From: CAJXMH01 sp040220135
Lineage (GTDB): Bacteria > Bacteroidota > Bacteroidia > Flavobacteriales_E > Vicingaceae
DNA length: 64,000 bases
Assembly: GCA_040220135.1 (NCBI GenBank)
Contig: JAVJTT010000006.1
Span: 186,001 to 250,000, forward strand
Reading direction: 5' to 3'
Shown here: positions 25,711-34,817 of the stretch, piece after piece
Layout of the letters: the number at the start of each line of letters is the position of its first letter
How positions within the stretch are numbered: the first letter of the stretch is position 1
Notes under the pieces: model-generated
The model's database searches: none
What the model was told of the DNA's origin: nothing
The model's input: only the letters and a program-made list of their open reading frames with translations
Translations under genes and position numbers: made by a program

Positions 25711-26235
25711 ATGGCCATTCGTAGACCCTTTAATTTTCATAAATGGATTGATGAACACAGACATCTTTTAAAACCTCCGGTAGGCAATAAACAGGTTTAT
25801 GAATCTGATGACTTCATCATTATGGTAGTAGGCGGCCCAAATGCTCGAAAGGACTATCATTACAATGAAGGGGAAGAGTTCTTCTATCAACTAGAAGGAG
25901 ATATTATGGTGAAGATACAAGAAGAGGGTAAAGCAGTTGAGGTACCGATCAAAGAAGGGGAAGTGTTCTTGCTGCCATCTAAGGTTCCTCATTCTCCCAT
26001 TCGTTCAGCTAATTCGGTGGGTTTGGTAATCGAGCTTAAACGAACTCAAGGCGAAAAAGATGGCCTGCTTTGGTTTTGTGATAATTGCAACCATAAATTG
26101 TACGAAGAGTATTTTCCATTAAATAGCATCGAAAAAGATTTTTTGCCTGTGTTTAAGAAATTTTACGCTTCTGAAGACTTAAGAACTTGCGATAAATGCG
26201 GGACCGTGATGGAAGTTGACGAACGATTTGTTTAA
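25711..26235 (+). CDS. nbaC: 3-hydroxyanthranilate 3,4-dioxygenase
   Basis: The 174-residue cupin opens the ring of 3-hydroxyanthranilate with O2 in the kynurenine pathway. Iron and substrate residues are visible: Arg46, His50 and Glu56 in NARKDYHYNEGEEFFYQLEG, and His94 in SKVPHSP. The C-terminal rubredoxin-like metal site of bacterial enzymes is complete, with CDNC (123-126) and CDKC (160-163). The length matches the bacterial family. The product is the substrate of the decarboxylase encoded 393 bp downstream. Confidence 0.93.
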   Translation: MAIRRPFNFHKWIDEHRHLLKPPVGNKQVYESDDFIIMVVGGPNARKDYHYNEGEEFFYQLEGDIMVKIQEEGKAVEVPIKEGEVFLLPSKVPHSPIRSANSVGLVIELKRTQGEKDGLLWFCDNCNHKLYEEYFPLNSIEKDFLPVFKKFYASEDLRTCDKCGTVMEVDERFV

Positions 26236-26361
26236 ACAGAAAGAGAATTGACAGATATATACTAATTAACCAATTTAACCTAGATATTAATAGGATTAAA
26301 TAATCGTATTCAATAGCAAAAAAAGCTTTAATTGAAGCAGAATTATGATCACAATAAACTT

Positions 26362-26494
26362 GCTTTCTAACTAAAGATGAGAGTAGCCGAAGTTTAGACT
26401 TAGTAAAACCGGAAAGTTCCCCCGATGGATTCGGGGTGAAATCATTCGGCTGCACTTTGTCTAAACAAGGATAGACTTATTTTTAGTTAGAAGC
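26362..26494. repeat. Nested inverted repeat (possible MITE or structured RNA)
   Basis: Three inverted pairs are properly nested. The outer arms are 26362-26375 and 26482-26494 (one-base deletion in the right arm). The middle arms are GTTTAGAC at 26392-26399 and GTCTAAAC at 26459-26466. The inner hairpin CCCCGA/TCGGGG spans 26420-26436. A further AGCCGAA/TTCGGCT pair (26385-26391, 26445-26451) offers an alternative fold. It lies in the gap between the two kynurenine-pathway genes, and no protein is encoded there. Confidence 0.5.
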
Positions 26495-26502
26495 TGAGCT
26501 TT

Positions 26503-26541
26503 CCTGCCCGCCAAAGCTCAAGCTCGCAAAAGGCAGGCGGG
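26503..26541. repeat. GC-rich hairpin
   Basis: CCCGCC at 26507-26512 pairs with GGCGGG at 26536-26541, and repeated AAGCTC/GCTC motifs lie between. It is markedly richer in GC than its surroundings. The function is unknown; it could be a terminator or a dispersed repeat. Confidence 0.4.
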
Positions 26542-26545
26542 TTGT

Positions 26546-26572
26546 TTTACTTTTTGCTCACCAAAAAGTAAA
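26546..26572. repeat. Perfect 11-bp stem-loop before the ACMSD gene
   Basis: TTTACTTTTTG (26546-26556) and CAAAAAGTAAA (26562-26572) form a perfect inverted repeat with a 5-nt loop. It ends 56 nt before the ACMSD start. With the preceding elements it accounts for most of the 393-bp gap at 26236-26628; the rest is AT-rich with nothing recognisable. Confidence 0.5.
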
Positions 26573-26628
26573 TTAAAAATCAATAGAAATTAAAGCTGAA
26601 TAGTTAATATACAAACTGACACAAATTA

Positions 26629-27669
26629 ATGCGAATCAACGGACACGGTCACATCCTACCCGAACCTTCTCAAATTCCTCAGTTCATGAAAGACAAAAAG
26701 CTTTTTTGGATTGATGAGGACAAAAAGTTTATGCGACAAGGTGATTGGTCAAGACCGATTACAGACCCAAGCTTTTTTCTAAAAGAAAAATTAGAGTGGA
26801 TGGATCGATATAAGATCGACCATGGGATAATGCTTTGTCTTTCTCAACTCTATTGCAATGGTTGGGAAAAACAAGACTGTGCGGATGCCATTCGCTTTCA
26901 AAACGACTATAATGCTTCTGTACAAGCAGACTATCCAGATAAATTTACTTGTGGTTTTGTAGTTCAGCCTTTATACATGGACCAAGCGCTGGCAGAAATT
27001 GAACGCTGTGTGAACGAGCTCAACTTAAGCTTGCTTTGCTTGCCTACCCATTTTTTGAATGCACAGGGAGAGTGGCTTTCTGTGGCTGAGGCCAATGTTG
27101 ACCCTATTTACGAATTGGCTAATAAGTATAAGTTAGCCGTTCAAATTCACCCATATGATGGGGAGAAAATGATCGCGCTAAAAAATCAATACTGGCGGTT
27201 TCATTTGGTTTGGATGATGGCGCAATGTGCTGACACACTTCATGTTTTTACTTTACGTGACCTGCCTAACAAATACCCCAACGTCAGAACCAGTTTTGCG
27301 CATGGGGGCATGTTAGGGGTAGCCAACTATGGCAGAAGAATTCAAGGTTTTGATGGACGTCCTGATATCTTTAAGGGCATGAAAGATCCAAGAAAAACCT
27401 TGGGACATAAGAACCTTTTTTACGATACCTTGGTCCATGATTCCTTTACTTTAGAATTGTTAAAGAAGCGGGTTGGAGTGGGTCAAATCATGATGGGCTT
27501 AGATGACCCATATCCTTTGGGAGAGATGGAAGGAGTAGGAACTTCTTATCCGGGAAGAGTAGTTAGTTATGCGGTTGAAACAGGCATTTTAACCGAACAA
27601 GAAGGAAAAGACATTTGGTACAAAAATGTAGTAGATTGGTTAGGTAAAGATATACCGGCAACAAAGTAA
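26629..27669 (+). CDS. nbaD: 2-amino-3-carboxymuconate-6-semialdehyde decarboxylase (ACMSD)
   Basis: The 346-residue amidohydrolase-fold protein matches ACMSD. The zinc ligands correspond to His6 and His8 (NGHGHIL), His174 (QIHPYDGEK) and Asp292 (GLDDPYPLGE), and the catalytic His225 sits in SFAHGG. It decarboxylates the product of the upstream dioxygenase, steering the pathway away from quinolinate and toward catabolism. It is probably cytosolic. The long upstream gap with hairpins suggests separate expression or RNA-level control. Confidence 0.93.
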   Translation: MRINGHGHILPEPSQIPQFMKDKKLFWIDEDKKFMRQGDWSRPITDPSFFLKEKLEWMDRYKIDHGIMLCLSQLYCNGWEKQDCADAIRFQNDYNASVQADYPDKFTCGFVVQPLYMDQALAEIERCVNELNLSLLCLPTHFLNAQGEWLSVAEANVDPIYELANKYKLAVQIHPYDGEKMIALKNQYWRFHLVWMMAQCADTLHVFTLRDLPNKYPNVRTSFAHGGMLGVANYGRRIQGFDGRPDIFKGMKDPRKTLGHKNLFYDTLVHDSFTLELLKKRVGVGQIMMGLDDPYPLGEMEGVGTSYPGRVVSYAVETGILTEQEGKDIWYKNVVDWLGKDIPATK

Positions 27670-27694
27670 GCTTTCGATATTTGCAATTAAAAAA

Positions 27695-27718
27695 GGTCAA
27701 GATTTTGAAATCTTGACC
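27695..27718. terminator. Bidirectional terminator hairpin
   Basis: A perfect 11-bp stem (GGTCAAGATTT and its complement) with a 2-nt loop lies between two convergent genes. An A-tract on the left serves as the T-tract for the minus strand, and a T-rich run follows on the right. Confidence 0.8.
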
Positions 27719-27738
27719 CTTAAAATTTTATAGATTTT

Positions 27739-28353
27739 TTAGAAACTAAAGCCAACAAAGGCTTGAATCACGCTATTTTTATAATCAGGTGCATCTGCTG
27801 TTACGGTAACGTTCCCACCAGGAACACTTGCATCTACAGCCTCATATTCATCACCAATAGAGCCAAGACTTGCATTGTATCGAGCTCCAAACATCAACCC
27901 CATGTCTGTCTCAAACTCAATACCAATTACACCTTCAAGGTATAAATCTTTAAACTGTTCTTTTATATCTTCAGTTTCACCATTTGCTTCTACTTCTGCC
28001 TGAAGCGGCACACCTAGCTGTGGACCGGCATGGATGTTGAAATTATCCGATAAATAAATTTTAGCTAGAAAAGGAACATCTAGGGTACTTAAGTTTAAGT
28101 CTCCATTGTCTGAATTTGCTCCTTTTTTTGAATAGAGTAACTCCGGTTGCAAGGCAAAAAACTCAGTAATGCCAATAGTCGCAAAACCACCAATGTGATA
28201 CTTGGCTTGCGCTTTCGCGCCATCAATATCATCACCAGTCATAGTGCTGTAGTTTAAACCACCTTTTACCCCGGCTTTGTTTTCCTGCGCTTCTAAATTT
28301 GATAAATTAAAAATTAAGATTGTACTTGTAATTAGAAATGCTAATTTTTTCAT
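27739..28353 (-). CDS. PorT-family outer-membrane beta-barrel protein
   Basis: The start chosen is the ATG at 28353 (MKKLAFLITSTILIFNLSNLEAQ), which gives a good signal peptide; a further ATG at 28389 adds 12 charged residues and is unlikely. The 204-residue product has the pattern of small Bacteroidota barrel proteins: AGVKGGLNYSTM at the start, repeated glycine-aromatic strands such as FALQPELLYSKKG and GLMFGARYN, and a terminal aromatic FVGFSF. No specific function can be assigned. It starts 40 bp after hemW on the same strand. Confidence 0.75.
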   Translation of the reverse strand: MKKLAFLITSTILIFNLSNLEAQENKAGVKGGLNYSTMTGDDIDGAKAQAKYHIGGFATIGITEFFALQPELLYSKKGANSDNGDLNLSTLDVPFLAKIYLSDNFNIHAGPQLGVPLQAEVEANGETEDIKEQFKDLYLEGVIGIEFETDMGLMFGARYNASLGSIGDEYEAVDASVPGGNVTVTADAPDYKNSVIQAFVGFSF

Positions 28354-28393
28354 TGTTTGGTATAGTTTAGGTTTATGTCTAACTAACAAAAAA

Positions 28394-29515
28394 TCAGCAC
28401 ATTAGTTCACGAACTACCTCGTCAGAACGGAATAGCCCGTTTGTCGGGAGTCTTAGAGAACTCTCTGTTTTTATAATAGATTTAGGGTTTAGTTTTTTAA
28501 TTCGAGAGAAAAAGTGTTCTTGAGTTTTGACAGAGAAATTAGAAGCAAAGTCAGAAAACTGAATACCCCATTTTGTACGAAGCCTGGTTAATAAATATTC
28601 GTGATAAAGGTCAAGCTCACTTAACTCTTCTTTTTCATAAAAGAACTGCTGGTTTTGCAGAGCTTTAATGTACTGAATGTTGTTTGCAACGTTCCACTGT
28701 CTGCTTTTGCCATTATAAGAGTGTGCAGAAGGACCTAAACCCAAATACTTTTTACCAAACCAATAAGAGGTATTGTGTTTTGAAATTCGATCTCCCTTGC
28801 AGTAATTAGAAAGTTCATATTGCTGATAATCATGAGCCTTAATTGCATTTTGAAGGCTTAGGTAATGTCGATAGTTCTTATCCTCATCCAACCTTTCAGA
28901 CTTTCCGGTATTAATGTTGTGTGCCAAGGCTGTTTTTTCTTCTATGGTTAAAGAATAAGAAGAAAGGTGGGGAACATTCAAACTAAAAAACCTTCCAAGG
29001 TTAGCTTCCCACATTTGATCTGTTGTAGTTTGGGCACCAAAAATGAGGTCTATGTTTAAGTTTTCAAAACCATTGTCTTGCGATCTCTTTATAGAGTCAA
29101 TAGCTTGTTGGGCATTATGTGAACGGTTAAAAAAGTCGAGGTCTTTTTGCTGAAAGGATTGCACGCCAATGCTGATACGGTTTATTCCGCTAGATTTGAG
29201 GGACTTTAATTTCGCTTTAGTTAGATCATCTGGATTTGCTTCTAAAGTAAGTTCCACCTCTTCTGAAACTTCAACAGTTTGATAAAGTTGCTCAAGTAGC
29301 TCTTGAATTTCTTTTTCTTCCAACAATGAAGGAGTGCCTCCTCCAAAGTAAATGGTATCAACCTTTTCACCGGCTAAGTAATGCTGTTGAAGTTTTGCCT
29401 CTTGCCTGATGGCATTCAACAAATCTGCCTTTCGGTTTAGGCTGGTAGAAAAGTGAAAATTACAATAGCTGCAGGCCTGCTTACAAAAAGGAATATGAAT
29501 GTATATTCCGGCCAT
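28394..29515 (-). CDS. hemW: HemW-like radical SAM heme chaperone
   Basis: The 373-residue protein begins MAGIYIHIPFCKQACSYCNF, with the CX3CX2C cluster motif at Cys11, Cys15 and Cys18. It also has the YFGGGTPSLL and GVQSFQ motifs of the HemN/HemW group. The shorter N-terminus and IYIHIPFC start favour HemW, which inserts heme into respiratory proteins, over coproporphyrinogen dehydrogenase. Its start overlaps the end of the histidine kinase gene by 35 bp, suggesting translational coupling. Confidence 0.88.
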   Translation of the reverse strand: MAGIYIHIPFCKQACSYCNFHFSTSLNRKADLLNAIRQEAKLQQHYLAGEKVDTIYFGGGTPSLLEEKEIQELLEQLYQTVEVSEEVELTLEANPDDLTKAKLKSLKSSGINRISIGVQSFQQKDLDFFNRSHNAQQAIDSIKRSQDNGFENLNIDLIFGAQTTTDQMWEANLGRFFSLNVPHLSSYSLTIEEKTALAHNINTGKSERLDEDKNYRHYLSLQNAIKAHDYQQYELSNYCKGDRISKHNTSYWFGKKYLGLGPSAHSYNGKSRQWNVANNIQYIKALQNQQFFYEKEELSELDLYHEYLLTRLRTKWGIQFSDFASNFSVKTQEHFFSRIKKLNPKSIIKTESSLRLPTNGLFRSDEVVRELMC

Positions 29516-31028
29516 TTTGGGTCATTTTGTTGAGTACGATACGGAAGGTTGTTCCATGTCCTACTTCAGATTGTTTTACGAAAACTTTGCCTGAGTGGTA
29601 GTTTTCGATAATTCTTTTGGTTAAAGAAAGCCCTAAGCCCCAACCTCTTTGTTTGGTTGTGAAACCTGGCTGAAAAACAGTTTTTCTCGCATTTTTTGGA
29701 ATTCCTTTTCCATTGTCGCTTATGTCAATGTAGACAAACTGCGATTGATCGGTAACGTGTATTTCAATTTCACCTTCTCCACTAATGGCATCTACTGCAT
29801 TTTTGATAATGTTTTCCAACACCCACTCTAACAAGGGAATGTTTACACTAGCCATTACCTTGTTGCCATTTGATGTGGTATGTGAAAACTTCACTTTTTT
29901 TGATAAGCGAGTTTTTAAATAAGCCAGAGTGCCTTTGATTACCTGATTAATATCTTCTTGTTCTAATTTAGGTGCAGAACCGATTTTAGAAAAACGTTCT
30001 GTTACAGTTTCTAATCTTCCTAAATCTTTACTTAACTCATTAATCACGTCTTGATCCACGTTTTTGCTTCGCAATACCTCTATCCAAGCGAGTAGTGAAG
30101 ACAAAGGTGTGCCCAATTGATGAGCTGTTTCTTTGGCCATACCCACCCAAACCTGGTTTTGTTCTGCATTACGAGCGGTACTAAATAAGTAGTATGCAAT
30201 CAACAAAAAGAGAGCAATTACTCCCCATTGTACAAAAGGGTAAAACTTTAAAGTGGTTAACAGGGGCGAATCATTGTAGTAGATGTAGCGTTTTTTGCCA
30301 TCACCTAAATCAATGGAAATGGGCTTGTTGGCGGCCTCCATTTCCTCAATTTGTTCTTGAATGTACTCTGGGTCCTCAACTTTGGTCGAATCAATGTTTC
30401 CGTAGGCCAAAACTTTTTCTTTGTCTTCTCCCACGTATAGTACAGGGGCAGATGCCGAATTGGTGGTGATGTCGTTGTTAAAGGATTCAATCTGTTCATC
30501 CAAAACAGCGCGTAACTCAGAGAAAATGGTTGACTCATCGTAATACAATAAATTTACCCGATCGCCATAGTAATTGATGCGAACGGCTTCATTCTTCTTT
30601 TTCATTTCAGCCAAGCGTTTTCGGATAAAGTTTGGCTGATTGGTTTTCGTTGAGTCGAGGTTAGAGTGCAATAGAATAACTCCACTCTCATCGGTTAGAA
30701 TGATGGGAATGGTATTGTTGTTGAAAAGGATCTTAGTATAAATCTCAAGGGCTTCATCCGGAGCAGAAGTTACACCACGATTGGCCTCAGCCCATATTTC
30801 GGCTTTTTTTCTTTCTTCTGCAGAAATTTTCTTGAAAAGATCTTGAGTGTAGCTAACGAGTTCTGCTTTTCGTTGAATCGCTTCTGCCCAAGACTTTACT
30901 TTGTTCTTTTCCTCATTGGCAATTTGACCTACCAAAATATTGGTATACCAAAGGCTAACAAATACAATAATTGCCGCTACAATAGCTAAGGCAAATTTCC
31001 AACGCTGCTTTTTTGAATATATGTTCAA
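29481..31028 (-). CDS. Membrane sensor histidine kinase with duplicated sensor domain
   Basis: The 515-residue kinase has membrane segments near residues 12-31 and 267-284, enclosing a periplasmic sensor domain. Two related units in that domain cover about residues 107-172 and 195-261; both contain an N(L/I)DSTK core, an I...EM helix, a GD turn and YY(D/N). The phospho-accepting His303 lies in AKETAHQLGTPLSSLL. The ATP-binding domain has NAVDAISGEG, DISDNGKGIP and GWGLGLSLTKRII. No response regulator is adjacent. It sits in a same-strand run with rluB, the AsmA gene and hemW. Confidence 0.87.
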   Translation of the reverse strand: MNIYSKKQRWKFALAIVAAIIVFVSLWYTNILVGQIANEEKNKVKSWAEAIQRKAELVSYTQDLFKKISAEERKKAEIWAEANRGVTSAPDEALEIYTKILFNNNTIPIILTDESGVILLHSNLDSTKTNQPNFIRKRLAEMKKKNEAVRINYYGDRVNLLYYDESTIFSELRAVLDEQIESFNNDITTNSASAPVLYVGEDKEKVLAYGNIDSTKVEDPEYIQEQIEEMEAANKPISIDLGDGKKRYIYYNDSPLLTTLKFYPFVQWGVIALFLLIAYYLFSTARNAEQNQVWVGMAKETAHQLGTPLSSLLAWIEVLRSKNVDQDVINELSKDLGRLETVTERFSKIGSAPKLEQEDINQVIKGTLAYLKTRLSKKVKFSHTTSNGNKVMASVNIPLLEWVLENIIKNAVDAISGEGEIEIHVTDQSQFVYIDISDNGKGIPKNARKTVFQPGFTTKQRGWGLGLSLTKRIIENYHSGKVFVKQSEVGHGTTFRIVLNKMTQNGRNIHSYSFL

Positions 31029-31091
31029 AACTCCTCTTCCGTTCTTTAGCTATAAGACGGTGCTTATTTTACGAAGGTTGCGGTATAATGG

Positions 31092-33746
31092 TTAATTCTC
31101 TTTCGGCTCAACGTATTCATCTTCGTTGGGCTGTGCAATTTTATCAATAAATTTTCCAAATTTGCTCTTTTTATCAGCTTTCTTTTCCTCCTCAAGCTTT
31201 GGTATTGTCTGCTTTTCCGTTTTTTGAGTGCTTTTTTTCTCTTGGGCTTCATCCCACTCTACGGTAAATGGACTTTTCTTTTTTTCTTCATTATTGAGGT
31301 CTTTAGAAGACAAACTATCTTTCTTGAAGAAACCAAACTCTTCATTTAGCAGCTTTTTTATGGTTTGCTTTTCTTTTTGCACCTCTTGTTTTAGGTGAGA
31401 TTTTAACTGCTCTGTATCGTAGCTCACATTTGGGTCTTCTAAATCGCCTTGCATGCGCATAAATACCTTGGTGCGACCTAGGCCATCGTCTTCCACATAA
31501 CCAAACTCATTATTTTGTGGCTTTTTAACCTTTTTGCCCAGAATCTCATTCAACAGCAACTCAAAACGGTAATCGATCTGGTTGCTGAAAGTGTGTGTGC
31601 CTTCGAGTTCTAGGTTTAAAGCGGAAGTTAAAACCGTAAAACGAGGAATGTGCAAACGCTCATCTTGTATGAGTATTTGATTTTGTAAGGTTTTAAAACG
31701 AACGTTCTGCAACTCATCTAGCTCTACATAGTTAGACAGTTTCTCCAAGGGTTTAAAGTTGATCAAAGCCCCATTTTGAATCATGGCGTTGGCCTCTACT
31801 TTAAGGCTTTTACTGTCAAACTTCCATTTTTTAGACCAGTTTGCAGCGTAGTCAATGCTGGCAGTTACTGTACCTTCTAAGTGGTCACTTTTTACCGTTT
31901 CTTGATTAAAGTTCTCAAACTCATTAAATAGCTTTTTTATATCTATATTTTGTAGATCTGCTTTGGCATAGGTGCGATATCCTTTGCTTTTCTCGCGCAG
32001 AAAAAAGTCGCCTTGTACTTGGCCATCCAAATATTGGAAAGTAGTATTTCGCAAATCTAAACGAGGCGCATCCCAAAGCACTTGGCTTCTAAAGTTTTTA
32101 AGTTTGTGTTTGCCGTATTGGAGACTGGCTATATTGGGTTCTAGGTAGATTTTAATCTTGCCCCTTTCATTTTCTTGATTTGTAGTGGAGTCTCGCTCTA
32201 AAAAGTCATCAATCTTGAGCGCGGGGCTTTTTAACTCTAGATCAAGCAAAAGCGTTTCATTTTCTTCGGCTAGATACCCAACCAAATTATTCACCCTTCC
32301 TTTGGTTTCCATTTTATTATCACCGTAATTGAAGCTAAGTTCATCAACCTGTAGCGCATTATTCTGAAAACTGATTTGGCCATTAAGCTGTGAAAAAGCT
32401 TGACTCAAGCCTGGGTAATTAAAGGCTAGTTCACGAAGTTTCATTTCGCCTTCTACCTTTGCTTGCTTCCAATCAACTAAAGTAAACTCACTGGCCTTTT
32501 TAAGCTTTCCACTCATTTTAATCTCACTATTGATTTCTCCTTTCTTGCTTGCCCAGCCTTCCATTTCAAAAAATCGGATTAGATCAGTGAAAGAAAAGTT
32601 CAGCTTACTTTGTAGTTCATATTGAGGTTGCTGCAGGTTTTTTAACCGGCCGGCCAATCTAATTTGCCCTCCTTCAAATTCAGTATTGAGCTTTTCGATG
32701 TTAATTTCCGTTTCTTCAATTGTATGAGCCTTACCGTTATTTACGCTTCCGCTTAGGCTTAATTCACGAAAGTGAAAGCCACTGTTTTGATGCTTAAAAC
32801 CACCTTCAACAACATTAAAGTCAATGTGGTAAGCGGGTTGCTTGTCAGCGGAAAGCGAGCCTTTTATTTTACCCATTACACTAGCATTGCCCTTTACGGA
32901 ATAAGCCGCTAAACTTTTTCGAAAGTGCGGTGGCAGTAAGCTTAAAGCTTTTTCTAAAGAAGTGTTTTCAACCTTTAGATTTAACAAAAGCTGACTTTCT
33001 TGATCATAACCAATGGAGCCATCGAGCATAAAGTTCATCTCATCAACACTTAAAGCAGCATTTTGAAAAGCAACAAACTCTTCTTCATCATTCACCTGGC
33101 CAGTTGAGATTAGCTTTATACTTCTTTGGTTTACTAAAGTCCAATCTCCATTCTTGATTTGCACTTCTTCTAAACTAGCCTTAATGTCTAACTCAAAAAT
33201 AGATTTGGCAAAACGACCTTTTAGAGCTGTCTTATCAATAAAAAAATTGAGGTGTATGGCGTTGGGATAGTGATCGTACCGAAACTGCATGTTTTCCAAC
33301 TTGACCCTTTCCAAATCAATTTGGAAGGAACTTTCTTGACTGCTATCACTTTCCCAGAAAATGTAATTCTCTCTTCCACTGTTATCCACAATCATTTTGC
33401 ACTGACCGTTTTCAACCTGCAAACCAGTGAGCCGGTATTGTCGCTTGTATAGTTCCAATAAATTAAACTGAGCTCCTAATTTTTGAGCAGCCAAAAGAGT
33501 ATCTTGTTTAGCGTCTACAGCGTGAATAACTACATCGTGAAAAACCACTGAAGCGTGAGGGAAACTATTCCAGAAGGTAAGGTCTATGGAAGATACTTTT
33601 ATTTCGGTGCGAATTTGTTGGTTCAATGACTTTACCACAAATTGCTTCACCTCATCTTCATAATAGTACAACGCAATGCTGATGCTTGTCGCCAATAGAA
33701 AAGCAAAGACAAAAAGCAAACCCAATAAGCGGAGAACTAATTTCAT
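31092..33746 (-). CDS. AsmA-family membrane-anchored protein
   Basis: The 884-residue protein has an N-terminal membrane anchor (about residues 6-28). A long beta-rich region follows with AsmA-like features, including LDLTFWNSFPHASVVFHDVVI near the start and a C-terminal AsmA_2-like stretch (LEGTHTFSNQIDYRFELLL). The last 100 residues are low-complexity and rich in Lys and Glu. AsmA relatives are bridge-like proteins linked to lipid transport and outer-membrane homeostasis. The gene begins 24 bp after rluB. Confidence 0.78.
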   Translation of the reverse strand: MKLVLRLLGLLFVFAFLLATSISIALYYYEDEVKQFVVKSLNQQIRTEIKVSSIDLTFWNSFPHASVVFHDVVIHAVDAKQDTLLAAQKLGAQFNLLELYKRQYRLTGLQVENGQCKMIVDNSGRENYIFWESDSSQESSFQIDLERVKLENMQFRYDHYPNAIHLNFFIDKTALKGRFAKSIFELDIKASLEEVQIKNGDWTLVNQRSIKLISTGQVNDEEEFVAFQNAALSVDEMNFMLDGSIGYDQESQLLLNLKVENTSLEKALSLLPPHFRKSLAAYSVKGNASVMGKIKGSLSADKQPAYHIDFNVVEGGFKHQNSGFHFRELSLSGSVNNGKAHTIEETEINIEKLNTEFEGGQIRLAGRLKNLQQPQYELQSKLNFSFTDLIRFFEMEGWASKKGEINSEIKMSGKLKKASEFTLVDWKQAKVEGEMKLRELAFNYPGLSQAFSQLNGQISFQNNALQVDELSFNYGDNKMETKGRVNNLVGYLAEENETLLLDLELKSPALKIDDFLERDSTTNQENERGKIKIYLEPNIASLQYGKHKLKNFRSQVLWDAPRLDLRNTTFQYLDGQVQGDFFLREKSKGYRTYAKADLQNIDIKKLFNEFENFNQETVKSDHLEGTVTASIDYAANWSKKWKFDSKSLKVEANAMIQNGALINFKPLEKLSNYVELDELQNVRFKTLQNQILIQDERLHIPRFTVLTSALNLELEGTHTFSNQIDYRFELLLNEILGKKVKKPQNNEFGYVEDDGLGRTKVFMRMQGDLEDPNVSYDTEQLKSHLKQEVQKEKQTIKKLLNEEFGFFKKDSLSSKDLNNEEKKKSPFTVEWDEAQEKKSTQKTEKQTIPKLEEEKKADKKSKFGKFIDKIAQPNEDEYVEPKEN

Positions 33747-33770
33747 TGTGGCCTAACGAAGGCTTGAAGT

Positions 33771-34634
33771 TTAATGTTGTATTTGAATTCCGGCAACTTT
33801 GTGAAGCAAGCCTACTTCTTTTTCGCTCAGGTGGCGAAATCGTCCTCTTGGTAAGTCCTTTTTAGTTAGTCCGGCAAATTGAATTCGGTCTAGGCGAATT
33901 ACTTTGTAGCCCAACTTTTCCATCATGCGACGAATTACGCGGTTTTTGCCGGAATGTAATTCCAAAATCACTTGGCTCTTATCAGCTCCATCTTGGTGAT
34001 AAAAAGCTTTGTCAACTCTACTGACGCCATCTTCCAACTCTACTCCTTCAACCAATTTGATCAAATCGTTTTGACTTACGTTTTGAGACAGACCCACTTT
34101 GTATACTTTCTTCACATTTGAACTAGGATGAGTTAATCGCATGGTTAACTCCCCATCGTTAGACATTAGCAATAAACCAGATGTAGCACGGTCTAAACGG
34201 CCCACAGGGTAGATTCGTTCTGAGCAAGCTCGTTGTACTAGTTCAACTACTGTTCTTCTTTTCTGAGGATCATCCATGGTAGTAATGTAGTCTTTGGGCT
34301 TGTTTAATAAAACGTAGCGTTTTTTCTCCCCACCAAGTTTTTCTCCCCCATAGTGCACTTCATCGCCGGGTTTTACCTTGGTGCCCAATTCAGTAACCAC
34401 TTTGCCGTTAATCTTTACTGAACCGGCCGCAATTAACTTATCTGCCTCTCTTCTCGAAGCTACTCCTGCATTTGCCAAATATCTGTTTAAGCGAATTAAG
34501 CCTTGGTCAGCATGGGTTTCCGCCTTTTTAGGACTTCCTTTTTTAAAGTTTCTTTTACCCTTGAAGCCTTTTTTAAAAGATGGCTTATCCGGACGATCGT
34601 CTTTTTTTCTTCCTCTTGGTTTGAACTCTCCCAT
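33771..34634 (-). CDS. rluB: 23S rRNA pseudouridine synthase, RluB type
   Basis: The 287-residue protein has a basic low-complexity N-terminus of about 45 residues and an S4 RNA-binding domain (IRLNRYLANAGVASRREADKLI). The catalytic domain has Asp148 in PVGRLDRATSGLLL. This belongs to the RsuA/RluB/RluE/RluF group; RluB is the best guess from the S4 context and neighbours of this type in Bacteroidota. It modifies ribosomal RNA in the cytosol. The promoter at 34652-34681 reads into it. Confidence 0.87.
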   Translation of the reverse strand: MGEFKPRGRKKDDRPDKPSFKKGFKGKRNFKKGSPKKAETHADQGLIRLNRYLANAGVASRREADKLIAAGSVKINGKVVTELGTKVKPGDEVHYGGEKLGGEKKRYVLLNKPKDYITTMDDPQKRRTVVELVQRACSERIYPVGRLDRATSGLLLMSNDGELTMRLTHPSSNVKKVYKVGLSQNVSQNDLIKLVEGVELEDGVSRVDKAFYHQDGADKSQVILELHSGKNRVIRRMMEKLGYKVIRLDRIQFAGLTKKDLPRGRFRHLSEKEVGLLHKVAGIQIQH

Positions 34635-34651
34635 GCTGCTTTAATTTGTTG

Positions 34652-34681
34652 CAAAGTTACAGATAGTGAAGTTGAAGCAAA
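34652..34681 (-). promoter_or_regulatory. Housekeeping promoter of rluB
   Basis: On the minus strand TTTG (34681-34678), an 18-nt spacer and TAACTTTG (34659-34652) match the Bacteroidota -33/-7 consensus. The start codon follows 17 nt later, giving a very short leader. Confidence 0.55.
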
Positions 34682-34765
34682 GGCTTGACAACGAAAGATT
34701 TGTTAAGTCAGACATGCCCTTGTTTCGGTGAAAAAGAAAAAATTTCCATAAAACTCAAAAAAGGG

Positions 34766-34793
34766 TGTAACTTTTCCGAAAGTTGTGCGTCAC
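34766..34793 (+). promoter_or_regulatory. ECF-type promoter of the sigma factor gene
   Basis: TGTAAC (34766-34771), a 16-nt spacer and CGTCAC (34788-34793) form an ECF-style -35/-10 pair. The same two hexamers with the same spacing precede the outer-membrane protein at 36440. Its position means the sigma gene must start downstream, at 34818. Confidence 0.7.
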
Positions 34794-34817
34794 AGCTATA
34801 TAACGATCACTAATAAA

